Positions 16,563-26,836 of a stretch of 64,000 bases of DNA are shown piece by piece. Within the stretch, counting starts at the first letter, position 1. Each line of letters begins with the position of its first letter. The position numbers and the translations under genes were made by a program. The DNA is from a bacterium (GTDB lineage: Bacteria; Fidelibacterota; Marinisomatia; Marinisomatales; JAHJCW01): NCBI GenBank assembly GCA_028282845.1, contig JANQGY010000015.1, positions 141,372 through 205,371 of the forward strand, read 5' to 3'. Below the pieces are notes generated by a model. The model was not told the origin of the DNA and searched no databases. It worked only from the letters and a program-made list of their open reading frames with translations.

Positions 16563-17738
16563 CTATATCATCTGTAACAATGAAGCACAGAGCAATGCTG
16601 CATAAGTTCCAACCACATATCCGGCAATACCTAACATAACACCGACTGTTGCTAACGCCGGATGAAACGCCGATGCCACGATCGGAGCCGATGCCGCTCC
16701 GCCGATATTTGCCTGTGAACCGACCGCCATAAAGAATAACGGTGCTTTGATAAGCTTCATCACACTTAACATTATGATAACATGAAACAATATCCAGGTA
16801 ATTCCCATGGCAAACAAATATGGATATTTAACCACTTCTTTAAGATCGGCAGCGGCGCCGATCACACCAATCAACAAGTATAACATTACCGTACCCAATT
16901 TGGATGCCCCGGCTCCCTCAAGATTGCGAATTTTAGTAAATGAAAAGATCACACCAAAGGTTGTTATAAGAATTATTTTCCAGGTTGTATGTGAAATAAT
17001 GTCGCCAAATTCCGGTAATAGATTTCCGAGTAAATACGCAAGCCAAGCCCCGCCAAAGGCAAGTGCCATTATCACCATATACTCAGTCGTAGTTGAAACT
17101 CGATTGGTTTTCTTCTGAAAATTAACGACTTTATCCTTTAATTCTTCGATCATCGAATTATCGGCTTTCAACTTCTGATCAATTGATTTGTAGCGGCCTG
17201 CCATGAACAGTAACACGCCAGTCCAAATATTTGCCACGAGCACGTCAACCACAACCATTAAACCGAGCATAGCATCGGTTGCGCCAACCGAATTACCAAT
17301 TGCAATGAAATTTGCTCCGCCACCGATCCATGAACCGGCTAAGGCAGCCATACCTTTCCAAATTTCAGGTGGTAATTGATTCTTAAAAATGAACAAAGCT
17401 ATCGGTCCTCCGAGCACTACCCCAATCGTACCCGACAAAAACATAATTACCGCCTTTCTCCCTAATTTAATGATACCTTTTATATCAACTGCCAAGGTTA
17501 GCAACAATAAACTCGCCGGAAGAACAAAGCGTTTTATCTGTCCGTAAATTTCAGCTTCGGATGGGATAATATTAAGGGCAGTTAAAATTGTTGGAATGAA
17601 ATATGCAAAAACAAGCGGTGGTACAAACCTAAATACTCTGCCATATTTTTTATGTGAATCAATCGTGAAGATTATAGCCGGTATAATTAATAATACAGCT
17701 AATAATCCAAATGAATTGTGAATAAGTGTGTTTTCCAT
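16563..17738 (-). CDS. DUF819 (YjcL-like) membrane protein
   Basis: This is a 391-residue polytopic protein with about ten to eleven hydrophobic segments. The motif SWIGGGANFIAIGNS and the repeat-related QANIGGAASAPIVASAF are typical of the DUF819 family, which resembles secondary transporters with inverted repeats. The substrate is not established. TTAAGGA precedes the ATG. Confidence 0.85.
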   Translation of the reverse strand: MENTLIHNSFGLLAVLLIIPAIIFTIDSHKKYGRVFRFVPPLVFAYFIPTILTALNIIPSEAEIYGQIKRFVLPASLLLLTLAVDIKGIIKLGRKAVIMFLSGTIGVVLGGPIALFIFKNQLPPEIWKGMAALAGSWIGGGANFIAIGNSVGATDAMLGLMVVVDVLVANIWTGVLLFMAGRYKSIDQKLKADNSMIEELKDKVVNFQKKTNRVSTTTEYMVIMALAFGGAWLAYLLGNLLPEFGDIISHTTWKIILITTFGVIFSFTKIRNLEGAGASKLGTVMLYLLIGVIGAAADLKEVVKYPYLFAMGITWILFHVIIMLSVMKLIKAPLFFMAVGSQANIGGAASAPIVASAFHPALATVGVMLGIAGYVVGTYAALLCASLLQMI

Positions 17739-17771
17739 ATTAGTCCTTAATGGGTTAAGTAAAAACGAAAT

Positions 17772-18824
17772 TTATTCTTTTTGAGTTGACTGTTTTTGGG
17801 TGGACAGGCGTTTTTCACGACGCTCAACGGCAAGTTTGCGCATATCTATGACCGAATCATGTTCATCAACAATTTCAACGCCAAGCAAAGTTTCGATGGC
17901 ATCTTCCAAGGTTATTAATCCTACAATGGTGCCAAATTTATCTTCAACCATAAAAAGTTGTTGGTGCCTTTTAACAAACTCATCCAAAACAGTTGCAACC
18001 GGAGTTGATTCCAAGATAGTGGTAATTGGTTCCATTATTTCTTCCATCTTGGTGTCAAACTCATCTTCTGCATGTTTCTGAACTAGGTCATAGCGATGAA
18101 CAAATCCAACAACATGATCCAAATCTTCCGCATAAATTGGAATCCGTGAAAAAACAATCGGTGAATTATTATCTGTTACTTCTTTTACTGTCATTTCTTT
18201 AGGCAATGCAAAAACTACTGATCGCGGAGTTAGAACTGATTCTGCCGGGACATCCCTCAATTTCAAAAGATTTTCAATAATATCAGATTCCTGTTCCTGT
18301 ATTGTTCCTTCATCTTCGCCTCTTTCAGCCATCGCAATAACTTCTTCCCTAGTCACCGCTATATGTTCTGAACTCTTATTGAAAATTTTGGAAAAGGCTT
18401 CCGACAAATAGACAAATGGAATTACTGTCCATGTCAAAATCCTTACAGCGTATGCCGTGAAGCCCGCAAGCGATTTAGAATAAACAGCTCCAAGGGTTTT
18501 AGGTATTATTTCGGAAAATATTAAAATGGATAAAGTAAGAATAGCAGAAGTAGCGGCAACCCACTCACTGCCAAAAATTTTTAATGCTTCTGCTCCTACA
18601 CCGGCGGCTCCAACCGTATGGGCAATTGTGTTTAATGTTAAAATTGCTGCAAGCGGTCTATTTATGTTGGTTTTTTGCTCCTCAAGTAAATCAGCCGCTT
18701 TATTACCATCTTTTTTCATTATGGCAATATGATTGAAGCTTACCGACAACATCACAGCTTCCATCAGCGAGCATAAAAAAGACACAAGAAGTGCCAGTAA
18801 AAAATATAATATAAGATAAATCAT
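17772..18824 (-). CDS. CNNM/DUF21 membrane protein with CBS pair
   Basis: Residues 1-170 form the DUF21 transmembrane domain (four hydrophobic segments, SEIIPKTLGAVYSK). Two CBS domains follow at about 195-330 (LTPRSVVFALPKEMT, and VEDKFGTIVGLITLEDAIE). The C-terminal CorC_HlyC domain seen in longer relatives is absent. Family members are linked to Mg2+ or Co2+ efflux. The frame opens at TTG 18833, and the ATG at 18824 is preferred. It runs toward the DUF819 gene, with 34 nt between them. Confidence 0.87.
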   Translation of the reverse strand: MIYLILYFLLALLVSFLCSLMEAVMLSVSFNHIAIMKKDGNKAADLLEEQKTNINRPLAAILTLNTIAHTVGAAGVGAEALKIFGSEWVAATSAILTLSILIFSEIIPKTLGAVYSKSLAGFTAYAVRILTWTVIPFVYLSEAFSKIFNKSSEHIAVTREEVIAMAERGEDEGTIQEQESDIIENLLKLRDVPAESVLTPRSVVFALPKEMTVKEVTDNNSPIVFSRIPIYAEDLDHVVGFVHRYDLVQKHAEDEFDTKMEEIMEPITTILESTPVATVLDEFVKRHQQLFMVEDKFGTIVGLITLEDAIETLLGVEIVDEHDSVIDMRKLAVERREKRLSTQKQSTQKE

Positions 18825-18928
18825 TAATGACAAAATTAAATAAAAGGCAGTGCTTATCCAAAGCTAACCTTTTATTTTTTCTCACATGATAATTATCTAA
18901 AATTAGCAAAAATAATTCTGATAATAGT

Positions 18929-19840
18929 CTAATTGAAGATATTTAGTTTGGTATCTTTTTTAAATAATCCATTTGAGAAGACAAAAATTGATATGGATGT
19001 GCTCGGAACAGTTCCATCGGGGAAACCGATTTTTGATACCCAACTATAAATCGGAATATTTAAGCTAATTTGGAAAAAATCTATTTGAGAATTTGAAGGT
19101 ATCAGATTAATCCCTAAATATATGAAACCTAAATAACGGGTATCTCGATTATCTTCAAAAGGTGTTGGCGGCGCAATCAATTTTTGATGTTGTATTGAAA
19201 GATAAGGACTCACATAAAAATTTAATATTTGCTCATCTAACCAAAATATTGTACTTATTTCATTATCAATAAATACATTAGATTTTTCTTGAATATTTTT
19301 ATCAATTCCAAACAATATATTGAAACTGTTATTGAATAAATTTCTTTTTATCCAAGTGATAGAATAAGTCGGTACAATACCGGTTTTGAACGGAAATGAT
19401 TCATTGGAATAATGCGGTTTTACAGGCAAAGTCAATGCGCCTTCAGCTAGACCTAAGTTATAAGTCAATTCTTTTCTGAATCCTGATTGAACTTTTGCTC
19501 CCAACACATAGGTGGATGATTGCTGAAAAGATACGCTTTCTTTAATTGAAGTAAACGAAACTGATGTGTTAATGAACCAAACTACCTTGTCAGTTAAGTA
19601 TCCGGATACCTCAAAATAACCATTGTTTCCAAAAGGATATCTAATATTCCTACTATCATCCAAATTAATTAAATTCGATAATCCGACATTCCATCGCATA
19701 TTCTGATTAAAATCCAATTTGCTTGGGTAATGGGCTAAAATCACTGAGCCTGCATTTGAATTAACTGCCCCAACCAATGAACAGCAAACTTGTCCAAACA
19801 AGGCTGAAATAAATGGGATCAGTATAAATATTTTTTTCAA
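18929..19840 (-). CDS. Exported protein, likely outer-membrane beta-barrel
   Basis: This is a 303-residue protein with a signal sequence (MKKIFILIPFISALFG) and Cys18/Cys19 just after it. The mature part alternates aromatic and polar residues (YSITWIKRNLFNNSFNILFG), as in small outer-membrane barrels. I do not recognise the family. It overlaps the stop of the DUF3179 gene by 4 nt, so the pair is translationally coupled. Confidence 0.6.
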   Translation of the reverse strand: MKKIFILIPFISALFGQVCCSLVGAVNSNAGSVILAHYPSKLDFNQNMRWNVGLSNLINLDDSRNIRYPFGNNGYFEVSGYLTDKVVWFINTSVSFTSIKESVSFQQSSTYVLGAKVQSGFRKELTYNLGLAEGALTLPVKPHYSNESFPFKTGIVPTYSITWIKRNLFNNSFNILFGIDKNIQEKSNVFIDNEISTIFWLDEQILNFYVSPYLSIQHQKLIAPPTPFEDNRDTRYLGFIYLGINLIPSNSQIDFFQISLNIPIYSWVSKIGFPDGTVPSTSISIFVFSNGLFKKDTKLNIFN

Positions 19841-20865
19841 TTTACTATTTCAATATCAGGGAAAAAGGCTGCGGCTGAAAACCAATAGGCAATATATGAC
19901 TCGCCGGTTTGCAAATTATCGGTCCCCGGATTTGAAATATTTACTCCAAGAATATTCCATTGTTCATTACTGTTTCTATCAGATATAATAATTTCGCCGG
20001 AAGAAATATCCCATTTTTCAATTTCCAATTCTTTGTCAGTTTTATATGCGATTGCTATATTATCAGATTCAGAAATTATTGCGATATACTTTTCTCCATT
20101 AACTACAATATTGAATATTTCAGGCAGGTTGGACTTAATTCTTATTGCTTTAGCGCCATTTCCATTAATTATTGTCAGAACACGCTCTTTTGCCGCAAGT
20201 CTATTATCTTGAAATTCAATCGGAAAATAAATATAGTCCTGGCAGGCAAGCGAATTACAGTTTTTGTAATCACCATAAGGATATCGGTTATAATCCCTGT
20301 TATAACCGGTATTAGCATTCAGTATTTTTGAGTTCGGATATAACTTTTTCCAATTTGCCCAAGTTGTTTCTAACATAGGATTAATAGCAAGATTCTCACC
20401 GATTCGATTGCCGTTAGCTGATTCTAATAACATTTGCGGCCATAAACTATCGGTTTTCCGATCATACATAATCAAGTTACTATTAAATAATAGTCCAGAA
20501 ACACCAAATTCATGATCAGTTTCAATATTGATAGCACTGCCCGTTAATGGGCAATAAGAAATGCTATAGCCCGAACCATTTACAATTTCATGCCAATCAA
20601 GTATCGAATGCGGAAAAGCTAAATATTCACCATCATGCCAAATTCCAACTACAAGATCTTCATCATCCAAAGAAGTAATGTTTTCCCCGTTTATTGCTGA
20701 AAATTGTGGTGAATCAATGCTTGGGATACAATCCTTTCCTTTAAAGCATCCTTCGCGAATAAAATTTTCATTGATCGTCCAATTTTGATCTTCAATATTT
20801 AAAGCATTTGTACATGACATGACCAATAAACAAATTGATAGAGCATAAATTCTATTCATATTCAT
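19837..20865 (-). CDS. DUF3179 lipoprotein
   Basis: This is a 342-residue protein with lipobox L-L-V-M-S-C. The DUF3179 pattern is present: IDSPQFSAI near residue 50, YCPLTGSAINIE near 125, SGLLFNSNLIMYDRKTDSLW near 145, and the Y-P-Y-G-D-Y segment. The family is secreted and of unknown function. It is the first gene of a two-gene unit and the last gene before the island boundary. Confidence 0.85.
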   Translation of the reverse strand: MNMNRIYALSICLLVMSCTNALNIEDQNWTINENFIREGCFKGKDCIPSIDSPQFSAINGENITSLDDEDLVVGIWHDGEYLAFPHSILDWHEIVNGSGYSISYCPLTGSAINIETDHEFGVSGLLFNSNLIMYDRKTDSLWPQMLLESANGNRIGENLAINPMLETTWANWKKLYPNSKILNANTGYNRDYNRYPYGDYKNCNSLACQDYIYFPIEFQDNRLAAKERVLTIINGNGAKAIRIKSNLPEIFNIVVNGEKYIAIISESDNIAIAYKTDKELEIEKWDISSGEIIISDRNSNEQWNILGVNISNPGTDNLQTGESYIAYWFSAAAFFPDIEIVN

Positions 20866-21003
20866 CTCCTATCTGTTGTCACAAATTATATAACAAAATA
20901 AATAGAAAATGTTGCAAGGACGACAAAGAATGTTCGCATATTAAAAAATCTATATTTGTCTGATACCCGACAAATTCCATACTTTATATGAGCAGCATAG
21001 ATG

Positions 21004-21075
21004 AGTATCAATACTTCCCTTGTACCCGGACTCGGACTCGAACCAACACGGGTTCAGCACCCGAGGGATTTTAAG
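21004..21075 (-). repeat. Displaced tRNA-Leu 3' fragment (distal att-like repeat)
   Basis: This 72-bp segment matches 47580-47651 at 67 of 72 positions in direct orientation. It carries the downstream flank AGTATCAATACTTCCC and the tRNA-Leu acceptor, T arm, variable arm and anticodon loop, and it stops at the anticodon stem. The 5' half of a tRNA is absent. The mismatches break the acceptor stem. This is what integration at a tRNA 3' end leaves at the far side of an island. The surrounding gene-free region (20866-21181) contains nothing else that I can recognise. Confidence 0.85.
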
Positions 21076-21181
21076 GATTTTGAATTAATAATCTATCTCC
21101 ATCTATTGCCCAGTATGGAGAAAATAGTGATTTAACTTATACCACTGTTATACCATGAGAATATGCGATTAAATCCAATAG

Positions 21182-22528
21182 TTAATTAATTTTTACTCTT
21201 CCCAATAAATATCTATTCTCGCCATCGTTTTCAGTATTTGCAAACTGAATTCCTGGAGATTTAGTAAGAGGATCAATAATACCGATTCTAATCTCATAAA
21301 TTCCCGGATTGATATTATTCGGTATATCAACTTTACCGAATGCTGTATTTACTCCGGGTAGCCATCCTGTGATATCAATATTCTGCTCTTCAGAGTATTT
21401 AATTTCTGAATTTTCACTTAACAAATAAATATGAATCGGCCATTTTAAATAAAATGGAGCTACACCCTTATTTTCGACTTCTAAAGAAAAGTCCATTATC
21501 GAACCGATATTCATTTCATTGTTATAAGTAAAGCCTCGTATTACAAATCTGTATCCGAGGGTCTTATGCAGTTTTTCTAAATTTTCACGGTGGTTATCAT
21601 CAACCGGTGTTATTGCTCCTCCTGCTGAGCCGATCCATGACCAATGATGTTTTTTAATGAAATTGTAATTAAGCTCAAATCTTTCCGTAGTTCCTTGTGT
21701 AGCACCATAGTTAGAGCCGCAAAATTCTCCGGTAACTATTGCGTTTTTCCACAGGCGATTGGATAAATTTGGATCAATTCTATTCATACTTGTTTCGTAC
21801 CAATCATTTTGATCCTCTGTTCCCAAACAGTCATTTCTTACTCCATGCCCAGCTGCAGCTACTGCTGCTGTTGCTAAATCATCATCAAACGCAATCACTA
21901 AAGGTTTTGTAGGGAATGCCTCGAAATAGTGATCAAGTATCTCTAGTTTCGTTTCATCAGTTGCTTCAAGACTATCATTTAGCCATACATGCCATTCACC
22001 CCAAAAACCATATGACCCAATATCTACCCATGCAACTCTAGGATCACTATCATACCTCTCACCAATTGTACTAATTAATTTCTTATGTGCTTCAAGAAAT
22101 TTAGGATTATCCCAATCAGGTGCCAATCCCTCATGGTTATCAATCGAATAGCCCCTCAATTCAACCCCTTCATCAACTAAATATTGCGGTATATTGATTT
22201 GATCTTCATTTCCAGGAATAGCAGCGGAAATCCTAAATCCAACCCGTTTTCCTGTTAATAGAATATTACCCCAATTCCTTTCTAGGTTATTCCAATTGTA
22301 TACTCCCTCACTAGTTTCAATATCACTCCAAGGGAAAGTGGCTACTTGCAATTTTGCTTCAAACATTGGATTAGAATTTCCTATCCAAGGACAAAACCCT
22401 TTCATGGGATTTTCTAAAGGTTCATGAATCTCTTGAAAATCAATTGGTTCTAATTGGTCATTTTTCGATACAATTTTTTTATCACAACAAGTTAATAGTA
22501 TCAGACTGAATAAAATTATTAATCGCAT
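21182..22528 (-). CDS. DUF4832/DUF4874-type TIM-barrel lipoprotein, putative glycosidase
   Basis: This is a roughly 448-residue protein with lipobox L-L-T-C. The family opening ENPMKGF is followed by a GH-A-like barrel with WSDIETSEGVYNW near residue 70 and YGFWGEWH at 173-180, where E178 is a candidate catalytic acid. The C-terminal 110 residues are a beta domain (DUF4832-like). The Tat-exported protein at 26.8 kb shares YGFWGE and the V-G-F-R segment, so they are paralogues. The ATG at 22528 is preferred (GGAG upstream). A GTG at 22534 overlaps the previous stop. It is the last gene of the island operon. The substrate is unknown. Confidence 0.65.
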   Translation of the reverse strand: MRLIILFSLILLTCCDKKIVSKNDQLEPIDFQEIHEPLENPMKGFCPWIGNSNPMFEAKLQVATFPWSDIETSEGVYNWNNLERNWGNILLTGKRVGFRISAAIPGNEDQINIPQYLVDEGVELRGYSIDNHEGLAPDWDNPKFLEAHKKLISTIGERYDSDPRVAWVDIGSYGFWGEWHVWLNDSLEATDETKLEILDHYFEAFPTKPLVIAFDDDLATAAVAAAGHGVRNDCLGTEDQNDWYETSMNRIDPNLSNRLWKNAIVTGEFCGSNYGATQGTTERFELNYNFIKKHHWSWIGSAGGAITPVDDNHRENLEKLHKTLGYRFVIRGFTYNNEMNIGSIMDFSLEVENKGVAPFYLKWPIHIYLLSENSEIKYSEEQNIDITGWLPGVNTAFGKVDIPNNINPGIYEIRIGIIDPLTKSPGIQFANTENDGENRYLLGRVKIN

Positions 22529-22530
22529 TC

Positions 22531-24711
22531 TCACTCCGTTACATCTGAATATTCAATAATACCAAAACCATAAATTTCTGTTTTTGGTAGTTCAATTTGA
22601 ACCAATTTTTCTCCTTTATACAGCCGAGTTTTAAAGTCAATTGGTTTTAATTCATCCAATTCTCCTGAATAAGTAATATTCAAAATCTTCCTATCATTCG
22701 GTACTCGAATTTGCACTTTTAAATTATTCTTGACAGATAACTCGCCAAGCAAAGTAACGTCATAATTAACTAAATGAAAAAGCAGTTCATTCCTTTTATT
22801 ATCCATTGTACTTAATTCAACTAAACTTTTACTATTAACAATTTGCGTAAGGCCATCGCTAGTTATTTCTATCAGCAGATCAACCAGTTTATTTAATATG
22901 CTTTTTAATTCAGGATGTATGTTACCCCTAGTATATGCTTCAGGGATATCAGGAAATACATCTGCCATTGATGGACCAAAAGTTGTTACATTTTCGGAAT
23001 CAATCGTTTTTACAAGATACTTATGCTCGTCAGTTGGAACCGGTATATAACATACCAGACCATTCCCATATCTTTTTATAGATAATTTATCAGGATATTC
23101 ATTTTTCGTAAATAGATGAGTAAACCGAACATCCTGATTTACATCATTCCACTCATCTTTTATGCCACTTTCCCCCATAATTATTACATTACCACCATTG
23201 TTGATGTAATCCGTTAGAATCTTCTGTTTGTCATAATTTAATAATGGCAGATATGGTATAATGATGATCCGATATTTCGATAGGTCTTCGAGAATCAGAT
23301 CGTCTTCAACAATCATAACATGGTTTAATCCATAATCAGATAAAACTCTTGATGTCGTAAAGGCAAAACTCAGTTCATTGGCAAGATATTGATTAATTGA
23401 AGCAAGAATTGCAATATCACTTGTTAAATGAGCGCCCAATAAATGAGATTCGTTAGTTGATAGAAAATTATAGAATTCCGTTGCTCCCGGAGGTGTTTCT
23501 CTCTTCTCCCTAAAAATAGCATGATTTGCAACGGCTTCAGCAATGTTTATCTGTGACATTAAACTTAAGGTTGAAAGTGATGTATCGGGAAATATCGGTT
23601 TGGTTATTTCGGTTGCATATACGATTACAGGTTTACCATGTGAAACTGCCGCAAGAAATTTGATTCCGGGTGAATTAGTTATCCTAATTCCATCCTTATT
23701 CTTTCGAGGCGCATTGTCAAGATATTCTTGCATCTCTGAATAAATGAAATCATCATATCCTTCTCTTCCCAACATTTCCATATTTCCTGCTGCATCATAG
23801 GCAATAGGACCAAATCCAAATCCACCAAATACATTTCCACTTATCATAAAATGTGGATTGACTTCACGTGCTTCAGCTCTTAAAGTTTTATGAAATTTTG
23901 CTACGGTATATCCTCGAAATCTAAGCCATTCCATCCAGTAATCTTGTCCAAAAGCAGTGGGTGGAACAATTGTAGAGTAGTCATGATTTAGATACTTATT
24001 TTTCGCTGTTTCAACAGGCAAATTTATCTTTAAGTAATTTTTAAACTCTTCTGAACAATGTGCGCAATAACATGTTCCACCCGCGATTTGCGTCCAATCA
24101 ACATAAGAACCATCAATTCCGGTTTCAGCTTGTGCCCTGATTCTACCTTTCATCATTTTTATATAATCAGGATTATTCGGGCAGCCCCAAGTCTCAAATC
24201 CTTCATCCGGAGTTCTTCCGTAGGGTGCATATCTATAAAAAGGGAAAGTATTATCCGGGCGTCTTGTTATCCAGGATTTAGGATCTAACGTCGGTTTAGG
24301 GCCGATATAATCTTCAAATTCCGACCAATTATCATTATAAAAATCCAAGAAATCAATTTCGCTTTCCTTGGGGATATCTTGACTATTTTGTGTTTCTCCG
24401 TTCAATGAGGTTGATAGATATCTTAAAACAATATATCCATCTTGATGATATTCATCATTGAAGGCTTTCGCCTCTATCATAGAATTATCAAATTCTACTC
24501 TCGAGACATATTCAAAATTCGGTGCTCCACTGCCAAAAGTTACCGTCATTTTATTTTTTTCTAGAAAATCTTTATCAGACCGATGTCCTAATCTCCAATG
24601 ACCCCAATCAGCCATGGGCACCCATTTTTCACTTTTCTCAAGAGTACAACTAGCGCTAAAAACAAATATTATAAAAATAAAAAATCTAAATTTTTGTCTT
24701 TTAACCAACAT
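22531..24711 (-). CDS. Large putative glycoside hydrolase lipoprotein (TIM barrel plus Rossmann-like domain)
   Basis: This is a 726-residue protein with lipobox F-S-A-S-C22. The barrel region has GIDGSYVDWTQIAGGTCYC and HCSEEFKNYLKINL, with a C-x-C...H-C cluster that could bind zinc. A beta-galactosidase trimerisation-like domain follows (LEDLSKYRIIIIPYLPLLN, then NNGGNVIIMGESG), then a C-terminal beta domain. The order matches GHL6/GH42-like enzymes. It shares this order with the next gene upstream and is a distant paralogue. AGGAAGAG precedes the ATG. It is probably periplasmic or on the surface. Confidence 0.6.
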   Translation of the reverse strand: MLVKRQKFRFFIFIIFVFSASCTLEKSEKWVPMADWGHWRLGHRSDKDFLEKNKMTVTFGSGAPNFEYVSRVEFDNSMIEAKAFNDEYHQDGYIVLRYLSTSLNGETQNSQDIPKESEIDFLDFYNDNWSEFEDYIGPKPTLDPKSWITRRPDNTFPFYRYAPYGRTPDEGFETWGCPNNPDYIKMMKGRIRAQAETGIDGSYVDWTQIAGGTCYCAHCSEEFKNYLKINLPVETAKNKYLNHDYSTIVPPTAFGQDYWMEWLRFRGYTVAKFHKTLRAEAREVNPHFMISGNVFGGFGFGPIAYDAAGNMEMLGREGYDDFIYSEMQEYLDNAPRKNKDGIRITNSPGIKFLAAVSHGKPVIVYATEITKPIFPDTSLSTLSLMSQINIAEAVANHAIFREKRETPPGATEFYNFLSTNESHLLGAHLTSDIAILASINQYLANELSFAFTTSRVLSDYGLNHVMIVEDDLILEDLSKYRIIIIPYLPLLNYDKQKILTDYINNGGNVIIMGESGIKDEWNDVNQDVRFTHLFTKNEYPDKLSIKRYGNGLVCYIPVPTDEHKYLVKTIDSENVTTFGPSMADVFPDIPEAYTRGNIHPELKSILNKLVDLLIEITSDGLTQIVNSKSLVELSTMDNKRNELLFHLVNYDVTLLGELSVKNNLKVQIRVPNDRKILNITYSGELDELKPIDFKTRLYKGEKLVQIELPKTEIYGFGIIEYSDVTE

Positions 24712-24806
24712 TCTCTTCCTTTAAGTTTATATACTCGCCCGGTTAAATCTATTTCTTATGCTAATATTTCATCCAATCTAACCATTTTTGTTTTTCATAT
24801 ACTGTA

Positions 24807-26822
24807 TTATTCGTACCAAATAACTCCACCTTCATTGACTGGAGGAATTTCAACGAAATATTTATCTTCATCATTAATTATTTGAAGTATAGTTTTTTCT
24901 CCAAGAAAAGGTAAATATGATACTTTAACATTCTTTTTATTATTTGGGAGGAATAATCGTATTCCTTTGACAGGTTTTTGTTTACTATTCCTATTTGCTT
25001 CTAATCCGGTCAAATTTGTTAAGAAAATGTGCGGTTTATTAGCAACATTAGTTATTTGTGCAGCAATATATGGAGGAGCATCAAGAACATGCCTATTCGC
25101 GCTAATATTTAAATAATCTATATCATTCAAGAATTTTTGTATTTTTGAATAGAAATTTGATCCTTTATACCAGCCTACGCGACTGTTCACATTATATTCA
25201 TATTTACTTTGCTTAAAATATTCTGATCCGGGACAATTCTTATAATAAACAAATGTTTTGTTCGGGCAATATTCGACATCTGATATAGCATTTATGCTGA
25301 ATAATATTTCGTTTGCCAAGAAATTATTATCACGAAGTTCTCTTTTTTCATCATACTCACCTAATTCACCGCTAATAATAAACTTGGTTCCGTTCTCATG
25401 CAGATCCGAGATTTGACTTAACTCGTCATCACTTAAGCAAAAAACGTTCGGAAGAATTAATATATTTCCATTGTACTTATCAATCGTTCTAGGAGTCACT
25501 ATTTCAAATTCCCGATGTCCCGTAAGTAATAGATGCATATATCCAAAAAATGATTTAATATATTCGCCGGGGAAGTAATTTCGTGATTTAGGTGAGAAGT
25601 ATATACCTATTGGATTTTCAGCATTTCTAGGTTTATAGAATACATCTTCATATTTATCAATCCATTCAAAAATTTTTGTACGAGTAGCAATATCATTCGA
25701 TCCTGACATTACATGTCCGCGGGCATCCCAAGTATTGTTACCAGCCATCACATGGGATAGTATCATATTCTCCATTGCTTCGGAGATTTCTACGCCCTCA
25801 TTTTCATCCCAAGAATAACTTAGCATCCACGATGCCTTTCCTTCGGCAAAAGCCCTGAAAGTATACATTCCTGCTAAATATGATACCCAGTCAAATGGGG
25901 ATCTTTCAGCCGCCGTATAACCACCCTCACTATATTCGTGTGCAATTGCATCTACAACTTGATACATCTCATATACATCTGCACCTACCCTAACAGCATC
26001 GTCACCTAATCCAGGATATACTTCGGCAATTGTCATACAATTTGGATTAACGTATTTAACATTCTTATCTACTTCCTTCATAAATTGGGTTAATACATCA
26101 ATTCTAAAATCAATCCATTTTATAAAATTCGGATCTTCATAATTGCCAAGTTGAATATCAGTTTTGGCGTCAATTCCGGTTAATTCTTTAAATGCTGCAA
26201 CAGTGTAGTCATCAAAACTCGCCCAGGTATCCCACCAACCTTCGAAATGAGTCATCCAATATGGGATATCAACATGAATTCCATCAATTCCAGTTTCAGC
26301 GATCTGTCTAACTCTTTCCATGTATATTTCTTTCCATTCCGTAGCAAACGGGGAAATCCAGCTATCTTCATCACCTTCGCTGATCCAAAAAGCATGTTCT
26401 TCTCCGAAAACAGCCGGATCACCATCAATGTTTCTTTGAACCCAATCGGGGTGATCTTTAAAAAATGTATGCTCCTTAGAATCAGATTCAGTTGTTATTA
26501 TTTCAAGTCCTTCGATATAAACAAAAATACGGTTATCAGCAGCATGAGCTGCGTCTGTTGCCATTTTGATTGCTTTTAATTTTTCATCAGGATTCAAAAA
26601 ACTTGAATAATAACCGGTTAAACTATTGTCAATCTCAATTCCATACACATTGCTTTCTGTTGCACTCGCAATCACTTCATCAACATTATCTTGATTTATT
26701 CCATGCCCGGCAATACGAACATAATGCGTCCAATTTTGTTTATCTGATTTTTTTTCGTTGCAAGAAAACAAGCAGAACATTCCCAATATTACTGTTACAG
26801 CTAATAATGATACTTTTTTCAT
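24807..26822 (-). CDS. Putative glycoside hydrolase lipoprotein (GHL6/GH42-like)
   Basis: This is a 671-residue protein with lipobox C-L-F-S-C21. The TIM-barrel strands include NRIFVYIEGLEI, GIDGIHVDIPYW (an acidic residue at the strand end) and CMTIAEVYPGLGDD. A Rossmann-like segment (NGNILILPNVFCLSDDELS, then FIISGELGE) resembles the trimerisation domain of GH42. A C-terminal beta domain closes the protein. It is next to a second protein of the same order. The family is a best guess from the fold pattern, and the specificity is unknown. Confidence 0.6.
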   Translation of the reverse strand: MKKVSLLAVTVILGMFCLFSCNEKKSDKQNWTHYVRIAGHGINQDNVDEVIASATESNVYGIEIDNSLTGYYSSFLNPDEKLKAIKMATDAAHAADNRIFVYIEGLEIITTESDSKEHTFFKDHPDWVQRNIDGDPAVFGEEHAFWISEGDEDSWISPFATEWKEIYMERVRQIAETGIDGIHVDIPYWMTHFEGWWDTWASFDDYTVAAFKELTGIDAKTDIQLGNYEDPNFIKWIDFRIDVLTQFMKEVDKNVKYVNPNCMTIAEVYPGLGDDAVRVGADVYEMYQVVDAIAHEYSEGGYTAAERSPFDWVSYLAGMYTFRAFAEGKASWMLSYSWDENEGVEISEAMENMILSHVMAGNNTWDARGHVMSGSNDIATRTKIFEWIDKYEDVFYKPRNAENPIGIYFSPKSRNYFPGEYIKSFFGYMHLLLTGHREFEIVTPRTIDKYNGNILILPNVFCLSDDELSQISDLHENGTKFIISGELGEYDEKRELRDNNFLANEILFSINAISDVEYCPNKTFVYYKNCPGSEYFKQSKYEYNVNSRVGWYKGSNFYSKIQKFLNDIDYLNISANRHVLDAPPYIAAQITNVANKPHIFLTNLTGLEANRNSKQKPVKGIRLFLPNNKKNVKVSYLPFLGEKTILQIINDEDKYFVEIPPVNEGGVIWYE

Positions 26823-26836
26823 TTTTAAACCCTTGT